Assembly: GCF_042693015.1 (NCBI RefSeq)
Contig: NZ_CP170544.1
Location: 2,356,001-2,420,000, forward strand
Length of the DNA stretch: 64,000 nucleotides
Direction of reading: 5' to 3'
Origin: Sphingomonas_E sp042693015
Lineage (GTDB): Bacteria > Pseudomonadota > Alphaproteobacteria > Sphingomonadales > Sphingomonadaceae
Each line of letters begins with the position of its first letter. Positions within the stretch are counted from its first letter, which is position 1. Below the pieces are notes generated by a model. The model saw only the letters and a list, made by a program, of their open reading frames with translations, searched no databases and was not told the origin of the DNA. The position numbers were made by a program, and so were the translations under genes. Below, piece by piece: positions 46,058 to 54,991 of the stretch.

Positions 46058-46257
46058 CTGATCCCTCCCCGTTCGGGCCCTGGCAAGCGGGCCCGTTGCA
46101 TTCGCGAACGGCGTACGGACAATCGTGCGGGCCAGTAACCGGCCGTTTCACGATATGGGACGGCAACCCGACGGTCCCTGCCCTCATTTTTCCGCCGCTG
46201 CCGCTACGTCATTGTGAAGTTTTGGCTTCCGGCATGATCCGCTGCCGTGTCGCGGCT

Positions 46258-47334
46258 TCAGAAATCCGGACGCAGGTCGATGAGGACGATCCCTTCGCCA
46301 ACGCCCGCATCTGCGACCTCGGCCGGCCCGATCTGGGCAGCGATCATATGACCTGCAGGATGCACGCTCGGATTGCCATATTTGTAACCGCCGTACTGGA
46401 CGATGTCGGTCATGCGCGTGTAGCGCGGCCGCGCCGGGTCGAGATCGAGTACGCACAGATCCATCCCGCGCCGGCGATCGTCGGCGCATTCGACGAGCGC
46501 CTTGCTGCCGTCGGGAAAGATCCCCTCAACTTCGCCGTAGAGCTGGGGGGGCGTCGGATAGCGTGTCAGCTTCGCGGTTCGCAGATCGACCGATACAACC
46601 TCCTCGCCAGCGGCTTCATGCGTCGGCGTAAAGCGGTAACAGGGCATCAGAAGCGCCTGATCGCCCGGCAGGAAGTCCTGGGCCTCCACCGAGCATTCGG
46701 TCGTCGTCACGACCTCCCTCTCATTCGCGAGTTTCGCGCCATCGGACGATACCGTTACATTGGCGGTGAAGATCGTCGTACCCACGGGCTCCTTTTTGAC
46801 GGGATCGATCTTCATCTGGCCCCAAGCGACGAGATTCGAGTTCCGGCTGGTGGCGATCCCTTCGAAGACGGTCTTGCCAAGGGGCATCGGAGCCCGCTCC
46901 GCGCGGGCATCCATCCAGAACAGCTCGATGCGCGAGAAGCGCGTCTCCTCGCGTGTCGCTGCCGGCAGGCGCGGCCCCAGCAGGAGATAACTCCCGTCGG
47001 CAAGATAGTGGATACGCAAAAAGCCCTTGTTCGGCGAATGCGCGGTCAGGTTGCGGGTCGTGCCCGTTGCCAGGTCATATTCGAAAGCATCGCCATAGGA
47101 CCGACCGATGAAGGCGAGCTTCTTGCCATCCGGCGAAAAGACCGGGCGTTCGCCGAAAGCCGAGATCAGGCGCTGTCCCACCGGCATGTCGTAGAGCGGA
47201 TTGCCAGGGCGGTTGCCGATCGGCATTGATTTCGGGACGGCATCGCCTCGCCCGAAGCCCGGTCCCCCGGCGACAGCGGGTGCCATCGGGCTCGCCGCAA
47301 GCAGCACCAGCGCGGCGCTCGCGAATATCTTCAT
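46258..47334 (-). CDS. Exported TolB-like beta-propeller protein (copy 1)
   Basis: Encodes 358 residues: signal peptide (MKIFASAALVLLAASPMAP) and a WD40/PD40-like propeller (GERPVFSPDGKKLAFIGRSY, IHYLADGSYLLLGPRL, SVHPAGHMIAAQIGP). ATG 47334 has GGAG six bases upstream. The protein at 60721-61950 is its paralogue. Such propellers without a peptidase domain usually bind other proteins or ligands. It is in line with the TBDR, 200 bases before it. Confidence 0.82.
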   Translation of the reverse strand: MKIFASAALVLLAASPMAPAVAGGPGFGRGDAVPKSMPIGNRPGNPLYDMPVGQRLISAFGERPVFSPDGKKLAFIGRSYGDAFEYDLATGTTRNLTAHSPNKGFLRIHYLADGSYLLLGPRLPAATREETRFSRIELFWMDARAERAPMPLGKTVFEGIATSRNSNLVAWGQMKIDPVKKEPVGTTIFTANVTVSSDGAKLANEREVVTTTECSVEAQDFLPGDQALLMPCYRFTPTHEAAGEEVVSVDLRTAKLTRYPTPPQLYGEVEGIFPDGSKALVECADDRRRGMDLCVLDLDPARPRYTRMTDIVQYGGYKYGNPSVHPAGHMIAAQIGPAEVADAGVGEGIVLIDLRPDF

Positions 47335-47554
47335 CTCATTCTCCATGACTATCGCGAATTAGCTGGGGCGCCGGGCTCAACGCGCGCAACCGCGCGATCA
47401 AACGATCCCATGATGCGGGATCAGGGCCGCGCCCGGGCCACGCTCATGTTCCATATCGTGGAATGGTGCCTTCCGGGGTTCGAGCGCGCTCCATATCGAC
47501 CGCCGGGCTTCGCGATCGCGACCGGATGCCGGTCCGACCGATCAAGGAAATCGC

Positions 47555-49240
47555 ATGATCTGGTCGCAGAATTACGATCCCACCGGGACGATATGGACGT
47601 CGGCGCTCATCGCAGGGGTGCCGCTCATCGTTCTCCTCGGCAGCATCGGCCTGTTTCATATTCGCGCGCATGTGGCCGCGCTCCTGGGCCTGGCTTCAGC
47701 CCTGCTCATCGCAACTTTGCTTTTTGCGATGCCCCCGGGTCTCGCACTGCGCGCGGTCGGCTTGGGCGCCGCCTACGGCCTGCTTCCGATCGGCTGGATC
47801 GTCCTCAACATCATGTTCCTTTACCGGCTTACCGAGACGACCGGGCAGTTCCAGTTGCTGCGCAAGGCGGTGGCCACCTTCAGTCCCGACAGCCGCGTCC
47901 AGTTGCTCCTTGTCGCCTTCTGCTTCGGCGCGTTTTTCGAGGGTGCCGCGGGGTTCGGTACACCCGTCGCTGTCTCGGGCGCCATGCTCATCGGCCTCGG
48001 CTTCACCCGCCTGCAGGCCTCTGGCCTCTCGCTGATAGCGAATACCGCCCCGGTTGCGTTCGGCGCGCTCGGCACTCCGATCGTGACCCTTGCCGGCGTG
48101 ACGGGCCTGCCGCTCCACGAGCTGTCTGCAATGGTCGGCCGCCAGATGACGCCCTTCGCCGTCATCGTTCCAATCTGGCTGATGGTTGCCTATTGCGGCT
48201 GGGGCAGGACGAAAGAGGTATTGCCGGTCGTCCTCGTCGCCGGGGTAACATTCGGTACCACGCAGCTCCTGATTTCAAATCTGCATGGTCCCTGGTTGAC
48301 GTCGATCGGCGCGTCGATCGCCTCGATCCTTGCGCTCGTCGCCTTCCTTCGAATCTGGCAGCCCCGGACCATCATGCCCGTCACAGCGGGTGCCGGTGGG
48401 GACGACGGCTCGCACGCCGGCGCCTCCGGGGCGAGGGATGACGGGCCAGGCGATGCGCCCGCAATCGCCGGTGCAGCCGCGCTCCGACGCGCCTGGTTAC
48501 CGTGGATAGCGCTTATATTATGCGTCTTCATCTGGGGCCTTCCCGCCGTCAAATCGCTTCTCGACGGTATCTTCAGCCACCAGATCGCCGTGCCCGGTCT
48601 TCATGAAATGGTTCAGCGAATGCCGCCGGTGGTCGCAGCACCCGAGGCGGAGAAGGCCATATTCAACCTCAACCTGCTGTCGGCGACGGGCACCGCGATT
48701 TTCGTTGCAAGCATCCTCGGAGCCTGTCTTCTCGGGGTCCGCCCGGCAGCCGCGGCAAAGCTCTACGGCCAGACGCTGCTGATGGTGTGGCCCTCGCTTC
48801 TCACGATCGCCGCGATGCTCGGGCTGGGATATCTCACGCGCTATTCCGGCATCGATGCCTCGATGGGCCTCGCTTTCGCCGCCACCGGTCCCGTCTATCC
48901 CCTCTTCGGGACGATGCTGGGCTGGCTGGGCGTCGCCGTCACCGGATCGGATACGGCCTCGAACGTACTTTTTGGCGGCCTTCAGAAAGTGACCGCCAAT
49001 CAGCTTGGCCTCTCGCCCATCCTTATGGCCGGGGCCAATAGCGCCGGTGGGGTGATGGGCAAGATGATCGACGCGCAAAGCATCGTCGTCGCCTCGACCG
49101 CGACCAACTGGTTCGGCCAGGAGGGGCGCATCCTGCGTTATGTCGCGCTTCACAGTCTCCTACTCGGCCTCCTCGTCGCGCTGTTCGTGACCCTTCAGGC
49201 ATATGTATGGCCCTTCACCCTGATGGTGCCGCAAGGATGA
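47555..49240 (+). CDS. LctP-family permease (lactate/glycolate-type)
   Basis: Encodes 561 residues with about 13 membrane segments of the LctP/GlcA family: ETTGQFQLLRKAVATFSPD, FEGAAGFGTPVAVSGAML, LGTPIVTLAGVTGLPL and TGSDTASNVLFGGLQKVTA. These proteins import L- or D-lactate and glycolate with protons. The downstream glycerate genes favour a C2/C3 hydroxy acid such as glycolate or glycerate as the substrate, by inference. ATG 47555 has AAGGAAA upstream. First of four coupled genes, divergent from the propeller-TBDR-GHL6 group. Confidence 0.92.
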   Translation: MIWSQNYDPTGTIWTSALIAGVPLIVLLGSIGLFHIRAHVAALLGLASALLIATLLFAMPPGLALRAVGLGAAYGLLPIGWIVLNIMFLYRLTETTGQFQLLRKAVATFSPDSRVQLLLVAFCFGAFFEGAAGFGTPVAVSGAMLIGLGFTRLQASGLSLIANTAPVAFGALGTPIVTLAGVTGLPLHELSAMVGRQMTPFAVIVPIWLMVAYCGWGRTKEVLPVVLVAGVTFGTTQLLISNLHGPWLTSIGASIASILALVAFLRIWQPRTIMPVTAGAGGDDGSHAGASGARDDGPGDAPAIAGAAALRRAWLPWIALILCVFIWGLPAVKSLLDGIFSHQIAVPGLHEMVQRMPPVVAAPEAEKAIFNLNLLSATGTAIFVASILGACLLGVRPAAAAKLYGQTLLMVWPSLLTIAAMLGLGYLTRYSGIDASMGLAFAATGPVYPLFGTMLGWLGVAVTGSDTASNVLFGGLQKVTANQLGLSPILMAGANSAGGVMGKMIDAQSIVVASTATNWFGQEGRILRYVALHSLLLGLLVALFVTLQAYVWPFTLMVPQG

Positions 49241-50646
49241 CGCGCACTATCGCACCCCTATCCGCCGCAAAGTCGCCCGAGCGCGATCGCCTGCGACGAA
49301 TATTGGCAGACGCGCTGGCTTCGGTTCGTGGCGACCGCCTCATCGAAACCCAGAGCAAATTATCAGGCGACACCTGGTCGATCCGGTGCGGCGCAAACGC
49401 GGTCGACTGGGTCCTTCCAACCGACGGTCGTCTGCTGGTCATCGGTGCCGGCAAGGCCGTCGGAGCGCTCGCCCAGGGCGTCCTGCGCATGCTCGGCGAC
49501 CGCGTAGACGGCGGCTGTCTCATTACCAAATATGGACATAGCGAGCCGACGGTCGCGATCCCCCAGCTCGAGGCCGGTCACCCGCTTCCCGATGACGCGG
49601 GAGTCGCCGCCACCGCGGCACTCCTCGAAACGGTTTCCGACCTTACCGAGCGCGACGCCGTGATCATGTTGCTCACCGGCGGTGCCTCGGCATTGCTCGT
49701 GGCCCCGGTCGAAGGCGTCACGCTCGCTGAAAAGGCACGCACGACGGAACTCCTGTTGCGTTCGCGCGCGTCGGTCGAGGAGATCAATTGCGTGCGCAGG
49801 CGGCTGTCGCGCGTCAAGGACGGTCGCCTGCTCGACCATATCGCACCGGCGGCGGTGCTCACCTTGATGCTTTCGGACGTACCGAGCGGCGACTGGCGGG
49901 CGATCGGATCCGGCCCGACGATAGCGGCCGGTGGCAGCGAGATGGATCCTCTCGAAATCGTCGAACGATACGGTCTGCGCGCGCGGCTTCCGGGTCCGGT
50001 GTGCGACGTCCTCGCCCGCCCCGCCGAGGTCCGCCCACCTCCGCCCGTCCGAAATGCGGCGATCGTCGTCGGCGACAGGCATACGCTGGTTGAGGCGGTG
50101 CGGGCGGCGGCCGGGCGCGAGGACCTGCCGGTCATCCCCGTTGATCTCGCCATGCGAGGCGACACCCACGACGCAAGCCATGTATTTGCGTCGGCCTTGT
50201 CCGGAGTGTCTCGGTCAGACCGACCGGCACTCCTCGTCTCGGCGGGAGAGACTACGCTGGAGGTGACGGGCACCGGCAAGGGCGGACGCAACCAGGAGTT
50301 CGCGCTCTGCGCCGCGATCGCACTGGATGGTACTGAAGGGGCGACACTGCTCGCGGTCGGAACCGATGGGACCGACGGACCGACGCCGACGGCAGGCGCG
50401 TTCGCGGACGGCAAGCTGTGCGCACGCGCACGCGCGATGGGGCTCGATCCGCAGGCTGCGCTTGCAGACAATGACAGCCACGGCTTCTTCGAGCGCACCG
50501 GCGACCTCATTCACACCGGGCCTACCGGCACCAATCTCATGGATCTGGTCCTCGGGCTCGCAGCGCCGACGTCGACGGCCGGTCCCGGGCTCGAAGCCGA
50601 CGCGCGCGACGCCCGGCGCTTCTCCACGACCCGCAGAGGGGAATGA
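49237..50646 (+). CDS. Glycerate kinase, MOFRL type (copy 1)
   Basis: Encodes 469 residues of the DUF4147-MOFRL glycerate kinase family that phosphorylates D-glycerate, usually to 2-phosphoglycerate. Seen: RLLVIGAGKAVGALAQGVL, LLTGGASALLVAPVEGVTL, RRRLSRVKDGRLL, and the MOFRL end ETTLEVTGTGKGGRNQEFAL with GTDGTDGPTPTAGA. It overlaps the permease gene by four bases (ATGA) and the next gene by four. A paralogue of 435 residues is at 59220-60527. Confidence 0.93.
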   Translation: MTRTIAPLSAAKSPERDRLRRILADALASVRGDRLIETQSKLSGDTWSIRCGANAVDWVLPTDGRLLVIGAGKAVGALAQGVLRMLGDRVDGGCLITKYGHSEPTVAIPQLEAGHPLPDDAGVAATAALLETVSDLTERDAVIMLLTGGASALLVAPVEGVTLAEKARTTELLLRSRASVEEINCVRRRLSRVKDGRLLDHIAPAAVLTLMLSDVPSGDWRAIGSGPTIAAGGSEMDPLEIVERYGLRARLPGPVCDVLARPAEVRPPPPVRNAAIVVGDRHTLVEAVRAAAGREDLPVIPVDLAMRGDTHDASHVFASALSGVSRSDRPALLVSAGETTLEVTGTGKGGRNQEFALCAAIALDGTEGATLLAVGTDGTDGPTPTAGAFADGKLCARARAMGLDPQAALADNDSHGFFERTGDLIHTGPTGTNLMDLVLGLAAPTSTAGPGLEADARDARRFSTTRRGE

Positions 50647-51434
50647 CCTTGATCCGACTTGCCGCCAATCTGAGCCTCATGTTCACCGACCGGCCCTTTC
50701 TCGAGCGGTTCGCCGCCGCCGCCGCCGCCGGGTTCACGGGCGTCGAATTCATGTTCCCCTATGCGTTTCCCGCAGCCGAAGTCGCGGCGCGCGCCGAGGC
50801 ATGCGGTCTTCCCATCATCCTCTTCAACATTCCCGCAGGCGACTGGGACGCTGGCGAACGCGGTATCGCCGCCCTGCCCGACCGGATCGAGGAGCAGCGT
50901 CGGGGAGTCTCAACCGGGCTCGATTATGCGCGTATCCTCCAGTGCAGGCAGCTTCACCTCATGGCCGGGAAGGCACCTGTCGACGACCTGCATGCGGGCG
51001 TGCTGCTCGACAATCTGGTTTACGCCGCCGATCTCGCCGCAACCCATGCCGTCGACATCCTCGTCGAGCCGATCAATACGCGCGTCGACATTCCCGGCTA
51101 TTTCCTGTCGCACTCCCGGCAGGCCGCCGATCTCGTCGCCGCGTGCGGCCGCTCCAACGTTCGCCTGCAATATGATGTCTATCACATGCAGATCATGGAA
51201 GGGGATCTCGCTCGCCACGTCGAGGCCTTGCTGCCGATCATCGGTCACATGCAGCTTGCCGACAATCCGGGTCGCGCCGAGCCCGGAACCGGCGAGATCA
51301 ATTATACCTGGTTGCTGCGCCATATCGACGCGCTCGGCTATGCCGGCTGGATCGGTTGCGAATATCGACCGCTCGGCGACACGGGCGAGGGCCTTGCATG
51401 GGCCCGGCCCTATCTTTCCGGAACGGAGAATTGA
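50643..51434 (+). CDS. hyi: Hydroxypyruvate isomerase
   Basis: Encodes 263 residues of the TIM-barrel Hyi family, which interconverts hydroxypyruvate and tartronate semialdehyde. Seen: LSLMFTDRPFLERFAAAA, EFMFPYAFPAAEVAARA, VEPINTRVDIPGYFLSHS and QYDVYHMQIMEGDLAR, which hold the metal-binding Glu, Asp and His. ATG 50643 overlaps the glycerate kinase stop. No glyoxylate carboligase gene is present in the window, so tartronate semialdehyde must come from elsewhere, for example a sugar-acid aldolase, or from hydroxypyruvate. Confidence 0.93.
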   Translation: MTLIRLAANLSLMFTDRPFLERFAAAAAAGFTGVEFMFPYAFPAAEVAARAEACGLPIILFNIPAGDWDAGERGIAALPDRIEEQRRGVSTGLDYARILQCRQLHLMAGKAPVDDLHAGVLLDNLVYAADLAATHAVDILVEPINTRVDIPGYFLSHSRQAADLVAACGRSNVRLQYDVYHMQIMEGDLARHVEALLPIIGHMQLADNPGRAEPGTGEINYTWLLRHIDALGYAGWIGCEYRPLGDTGEGLAWARPYLSGTEN

Positions 51435-51436
51435 GC

Positions 51437-52333
51437 ATGCGGATCGGCTTTATCGGCCTTGGCATCATGGGCCGTCCCATGGCGGGGCATCTGGCGGCAC
51501 AGGGGCATCAGCTCAGCACGTGCACCCATCGCTCCGGACCACCGGTCGAGCTTGTCGACGCAGGGATGCAAGTTCTTTCCAGCCCGTCCGCAGTCGCGGC
51601 AGACGCCGAAGTCATCATATTGATGCTACCCGACACGCCGGACGTCGAACTCGTCCTGTTCGGCCCGGGCGGAGTGATCGAGGGCCTTGCCGCCGGCACG
51701 ACCATAATTGACATGAGTTCGATCGATCCGCTGGCGACGCGCGGATTCGCCCGCAGGATCGAGGCGCGCGGCGGCAATTATCTCGATGCTCCGGTTTCTG
51801 GAGGCGAGGTCGGCGCTAAAAATGCCGCGCTCACGATCATGTGTGGGGGCGAGCCCGGAATCTTCGAGGCTGTGCGGCCCATCCTCAAGCTGATGGGCAA
51901 GAATATCACTCTCGTGGGCTCTTCGGGAGCCGGTCAGGTCGCCAAGGTGGCCAATCAGATCGTCGTCGCTCTCACCATCGAGGCAGTCGGCGAAGCATTG
52001 CTGTTCGCGTCGAAGGCCGGGGTCGACCCGGCGAAGGTCCGCGACGCCCTGATGGGTGGATTTGCTGCATCCCGGGTGCTCGACGTCCATGGCCAGCGCA
52101 TGATCGAGCGCTCGTTCGAACCGGGCTTTCGCATTCGCCTTCACCAGAAGGATCTCGATCTCGCTTTGGCCGGCGCGCGCAGTATGGGCCTTACGCTCCC
52201 TGGAACCGCTGCGGTCCAGCAACTCCTCAACGCCTGCATCGCACAGGGTGGAGGAGACTGGGACCATTCGGCCATGGTGAAGGCCCTCGAGCTTTCCGCG
52301 GCCGCCACCGTCGGTTCCGATCAGGGCAGCTGA
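51437..52333 (+). CDS. Tartronate semialdehyde reductase (2-hydroxy-3-oxopropionate reductase)
   Basis: Encodes 298 residues of the beta-hydroxyacid dehydrogenase family: NAD(P) motif GFIGLGIMGRPMA at the start, substrate loop DAPVSGGEVGAKNAAL, and catalytic lysine in GAGQVAKVANQ (about residue 169). In this operon, beside hydroxypyruvate isomerase and glycerate kinase, the GarR/GlxR reaction (tartronate semialdehyde to D-glycerate) is the clear choice over hydroxyisobutyrate. ATG 51437 has GGAG and is two bases after the upstream stop. Last gene of the operon. Confidence 0.9.
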   Translation: MRIGFIGLGIMGRPMAGHLAAQGHQLSTCTHRSGPPVELVDAGMQVLSSPSAVAADAEVIILMLPDTPDVELVLFGPGGVIEGLAAGTTIIDMSSIDPLATRGFARRIEARGGNYLDAPVSGGEVGAKNAALTIMCGGEPGIFEAVRPILKLMGKNITLVGSSGAGQVAKVANQIVVALTIEAVGEALLFASKAGVDPAKVRDALMGGFAASRVLDVHGQRMIERSFEPGFRIRLHQKDLDLALAGARSMGLTLPGTAAVQQLLNACIAQGGGDWDHSAMVKALELSAAATVGSDQGS

Positions 52334-52498
52334 AACCAGAGCGGCGCCGATCTGCGACAAGCGCCGTTCACGCCCCTCGATGCGTAAGCTGCCCGCCGTG
52401 ACGAGCCAGCAGACCATTCCCTCCGGCGAGAACCGCGCAAGACGCTAGGCAACCCGTTCGTCATGTTGCAGGGTCTGCTGCAGCAAAGGTCAGGAACG

Positions 52499-53584
52499 AT
52501 GCCGTTGCAACCGCAAATGACGGGGGGAATCATCAACAAGGACCCGCTGTCCCGATTACGGGCAGAGCGTGTCGTCGTCCGGCTGCTGACCTTGCTCGAT
52601 CGCAAGCGGGCAAACATCCCTGCGATCCTTGCCGAATCCGGAGTCCGCCAACCGCTTGGCGCCCTGCTGGAGGGGGGTCTCGGCCGTGTCGACGAGACGA
52701 CTCTAAGGTTGTTGTCGTCGCGCGCCAGCCTTGCCGCCACCGACCTTCAGGCAAAAGCGATCGGCCGGCCACCCTTCCGGGGCAGCGACTGGCACCTCCT
52801 GTTTTACTGTCTCGTCAACGCCCGCACGCTGCGCGAGGCTATCGCGACCATGGTCCAGCTGTTCGATGCCATTGACGGGCGCCTAGGGCTGGCGCGGATG
52901 GCCACGGCCAGAGGTGAGGCGGTCCTCGTCTATGAAGGCGACCGGGGTGATGACGCCGAACTCGCTTTCTCGGTGGCTCTGAACGGCATGCTCAATATTC
53001 ACGAGATTTTCGGATGGCTCATCGGCCGTCCGCTGGGCGGCACGGTGGAGCTTGATTTTCCCGAAACGATGAGGCCGCTCGCCGACGAGGATTTGATGCC
53101 TTTCCGGCTGACGCTCGAAGCAACGGCTCCGACATTGCGCTTTGCGTCCCGCCTGCTCGACGAGCCCGTCATCCGCTCGATCGACGATTGCGTCGCGCTT
53201 CCAAGCCTGATCTTCTATTTCGGTCTGGCGCAGGCCGACCATCCGGCTGCCGTCGCCGATCGCACGCGCCGCCTTCTGGCGCGGACACTGCGCGAGGATC
53301 GCCATATCCTCTCGCTCGACGAACTGGGGCGCCAGATCGGAATTGGCAGCATGACGCTGCGCCGGCGCCTCGCCAGCGCTGGCACCTCCTTTCAGGAATT
53401 GAAAGACGGCGCGCGCCGAGACCTGGCGCTTGATCTCATGGCCAACAAGGCATTGTCGATCGAGGAAATTGCCGAACGCGTCGGTTTTTGCGATTCCGAT
53501 GCGCTGCGCGCGGCGGTGCGGACCTGGGTCGGAATGTCGCCGACCGACTATCGCCGCACCCTCGACGAGGCGCCCGGCCCCTGA
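52499..53584 (+). CDS. AraC-family regulator (AraC-binding-like N-terminus)
   Basis: Encodes 361 residues: an N-terminal 'arabinose-binding-like' domain of the OruR/VirS type (about 1-240) and a C-terminal AraC helix-turn-helix pair (SLDELGRQIGIGSMTLRRRL, then SIEEIAERVGFCDSDALRAA). ATG 52499 is chosen for AAAGGT eight bases upstream; ATG 52463 is in frame but lacks a ribosome site. It follows the glycerate operon after 165 bases in the same direction and is a candidate activator of it. Confidence 0.88.
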   Translation: MPLQPQMTGGIINKDPLSRLRAERVVVRLLTLLDRKRANIPAILAESGVRQPLGALLEGGLGRVDETTLRLLSSRASLAATDLQAKAIGRPPFRGSDWHLLFYCLVNARTLREAIATMVQLFDAIDGRLGLARMATARGEAVLVYEGDRGDDAELAFSVALNGMLNIHEIFGWLIGRPLGGTVELDFPETMRPLADEDLMPFRLTLEATAPTLRFASRLLDEPVIRSIDDCVALPSLIFYFGLAQADHPAAVADRTRRLLARTLREDRHILSLDELGRQIGIGSMTLRRRLASAGTSFQELKDGARRDLALDLMANKALSIEEIAERVGFCDSDALRAAVRTWVGMSPTDYRRTLDEAPGP

Positions 53585-53644
53585 CCCACCGGCTCGATGC
53601 AGTCTCCCGGCGCGCGCCGCGCATCCGGCTGTACACGTTCATGC

Positions 53645-54991
53645 TCAGACGAGGATCTCCGACACCGCACGCGTCGTCCGCATGGACTCCCGGCCCCATC
53701 CTTCGACCGGCATTCCGAGTGCCTGCTGTACGGTGAGCCCGACACGGGTCACCGGATCGCCCTGGCTTGCAACATGCAGGCCTGTCCTAACCTTGCCACC
53801 CGCGCGGCCGGCCAGCATCATCGGGATGCCATTGACGTCGTGGTTCTTGGCGAAGCTCACGTCGGAATGCGCAAGGACCAGCATATTGTCGAGCAGCGTC
53901 CCGTCGCCTTCTCGCAGCGCCGACAATGTTGCGACAAAGTCCGCCCAGGCTTTCATGCTTTGGGTCGAGAAATTATCGACGGTGGGCTGATACCCCTTAT
54001 CGCGATCGACGAGTTCCTCGTGAGTCGCCTGGTGGTAGCCGGTTGTCGCGCCCGCTTGGCGCAAATCCGCCGTGGCGGTGGAAAAGACCATGTTGAAGAC
54101 CTTCGTCTGGTTGCAGGCGAGCGCCATGGCCAGAAGCTCCGTCATCACCTGGTGCGACTTCTGGCGATCGCCGACGTCGGTGCTGGCAGGCAAGTCCTGT
54201 GGCTCGCCCGGCACCCGGCATGCCTCGGCCGGCAGCGGCTTCTCGAGCTGTAGGCTGAGCTTGGTCTCGACCTCGCGGATAGCCGTGAAATAGCCGTCCA
54301 CCTTTGCACGGTCTTCGGCGCCGAGCCGCCCGATCAGGTGCCGGCGCTCCTCGGTTACCGCCGAGAGCACACTGCGGCGGGCCATCACGCGCGGATCGGG
54401 CCGGAAATCGGCGGCATTCGGGTCGCGAAACTCCGGACCGAAGATGCGTCGATAGAGCTCGGCGGGGGTGGCAACGCCCGCATTCATCGTACTGCCATTG
54501 CGATAGGAGAAGCTGGTTCTCGGGTTGCCATCCGCGCTGAGTTCGAGGCTCCGGAAGAAGGAACCTGCCCCAATCGCGTCGGCGACGAGGACGTCGAGTG
54601 TCGGCGCTTCTATCTGCTGCCAGCTGTCGGCCGGGACACCGGTCCGTAACCCGATATTTCCCGAAATATGAGGCTGGTTGCTCCTGCCCTCGAGCCCGAC
54701 GCTGAAGCCCGACAGGATGTTCACGCGGTCCTGGACGGCAGCGATCGGCTGGAGTTCGGGCGGGAGATCATAGCCACCGCCCGCCTTCTTCGGGGTCCAG
54801 CGGTCGGGGATCATGCCGCAACCCCAGAACCAGGTCCCAAAGCGGACCGGCAGGCGCCCCCCACCATAAGGTGCCGCAAGCGCCGAGCCGTTGCCGTCGA
54901 GAAAAAGGTTCAGGAAGGGCAGGCCCACCGTCACTGCCGCTCCACCGAGAGCACCGCGCAACAGAAAGCCACGTCTGCCGATACCGCTCAT
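53645..54991 (-). CDS. DUF1552 protein, Tat-exported
   Basis: Encodes 448 residues: twin-arginine signal (GIGRRGFLLRGALGGAAVTV), then the DUF1552 body (LPVRFGTWFWGCGMIPDRWT, QKSHQVMTELLAMALACNQT, SDVSFAKNHDVNGIPMMLAG). Function is not established; such proteins are typically encoded next to DUF1592/1588/1585 c-heme proteins, as here, where the ATG overlaps the upstream stop by four bases. The two are probably made together and act in the periplasm or outside. Confidence 0.9.
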   Translation of the reverse strand: MSGIGRRGFLLRGALGGAAVTVGLPFLNLFLDGNGSALAAPYGGGRLPVRFGTWFWGCGMIPDRWTPKKAGGGYDLPPELQPIAAVQDRVNILSGFSVGLEGRSNQPHISGNIGLRTGVPADSWQQIEAPTLDVLVADAIGAGSFFRSLELSADGNPRTSFSYRNGSTMNAGVATPAELYRRIFGPEFRDPNAADFRPDPRVMARRSVLSAVTEERRHLIGRLGAEDRAKVDGYFTAIREVETKLSLQLEKPLPAEACRVPGEPQDLPASTDVGDRQKSHQVMTELLAMALACNQTKVFNMVFSTATADLRQAGATTGYHQATHEELVDRDKGYQPTVDNFSTQSMKAWADFVATLSALREGDGTLLDNMLVLAHSDVSFAKNHDVNGIPMMLAGRAGGKVRTGLHVASQGDPVTRVGLTVQQALGMPVEGWGRESMRTTRAVSEILV

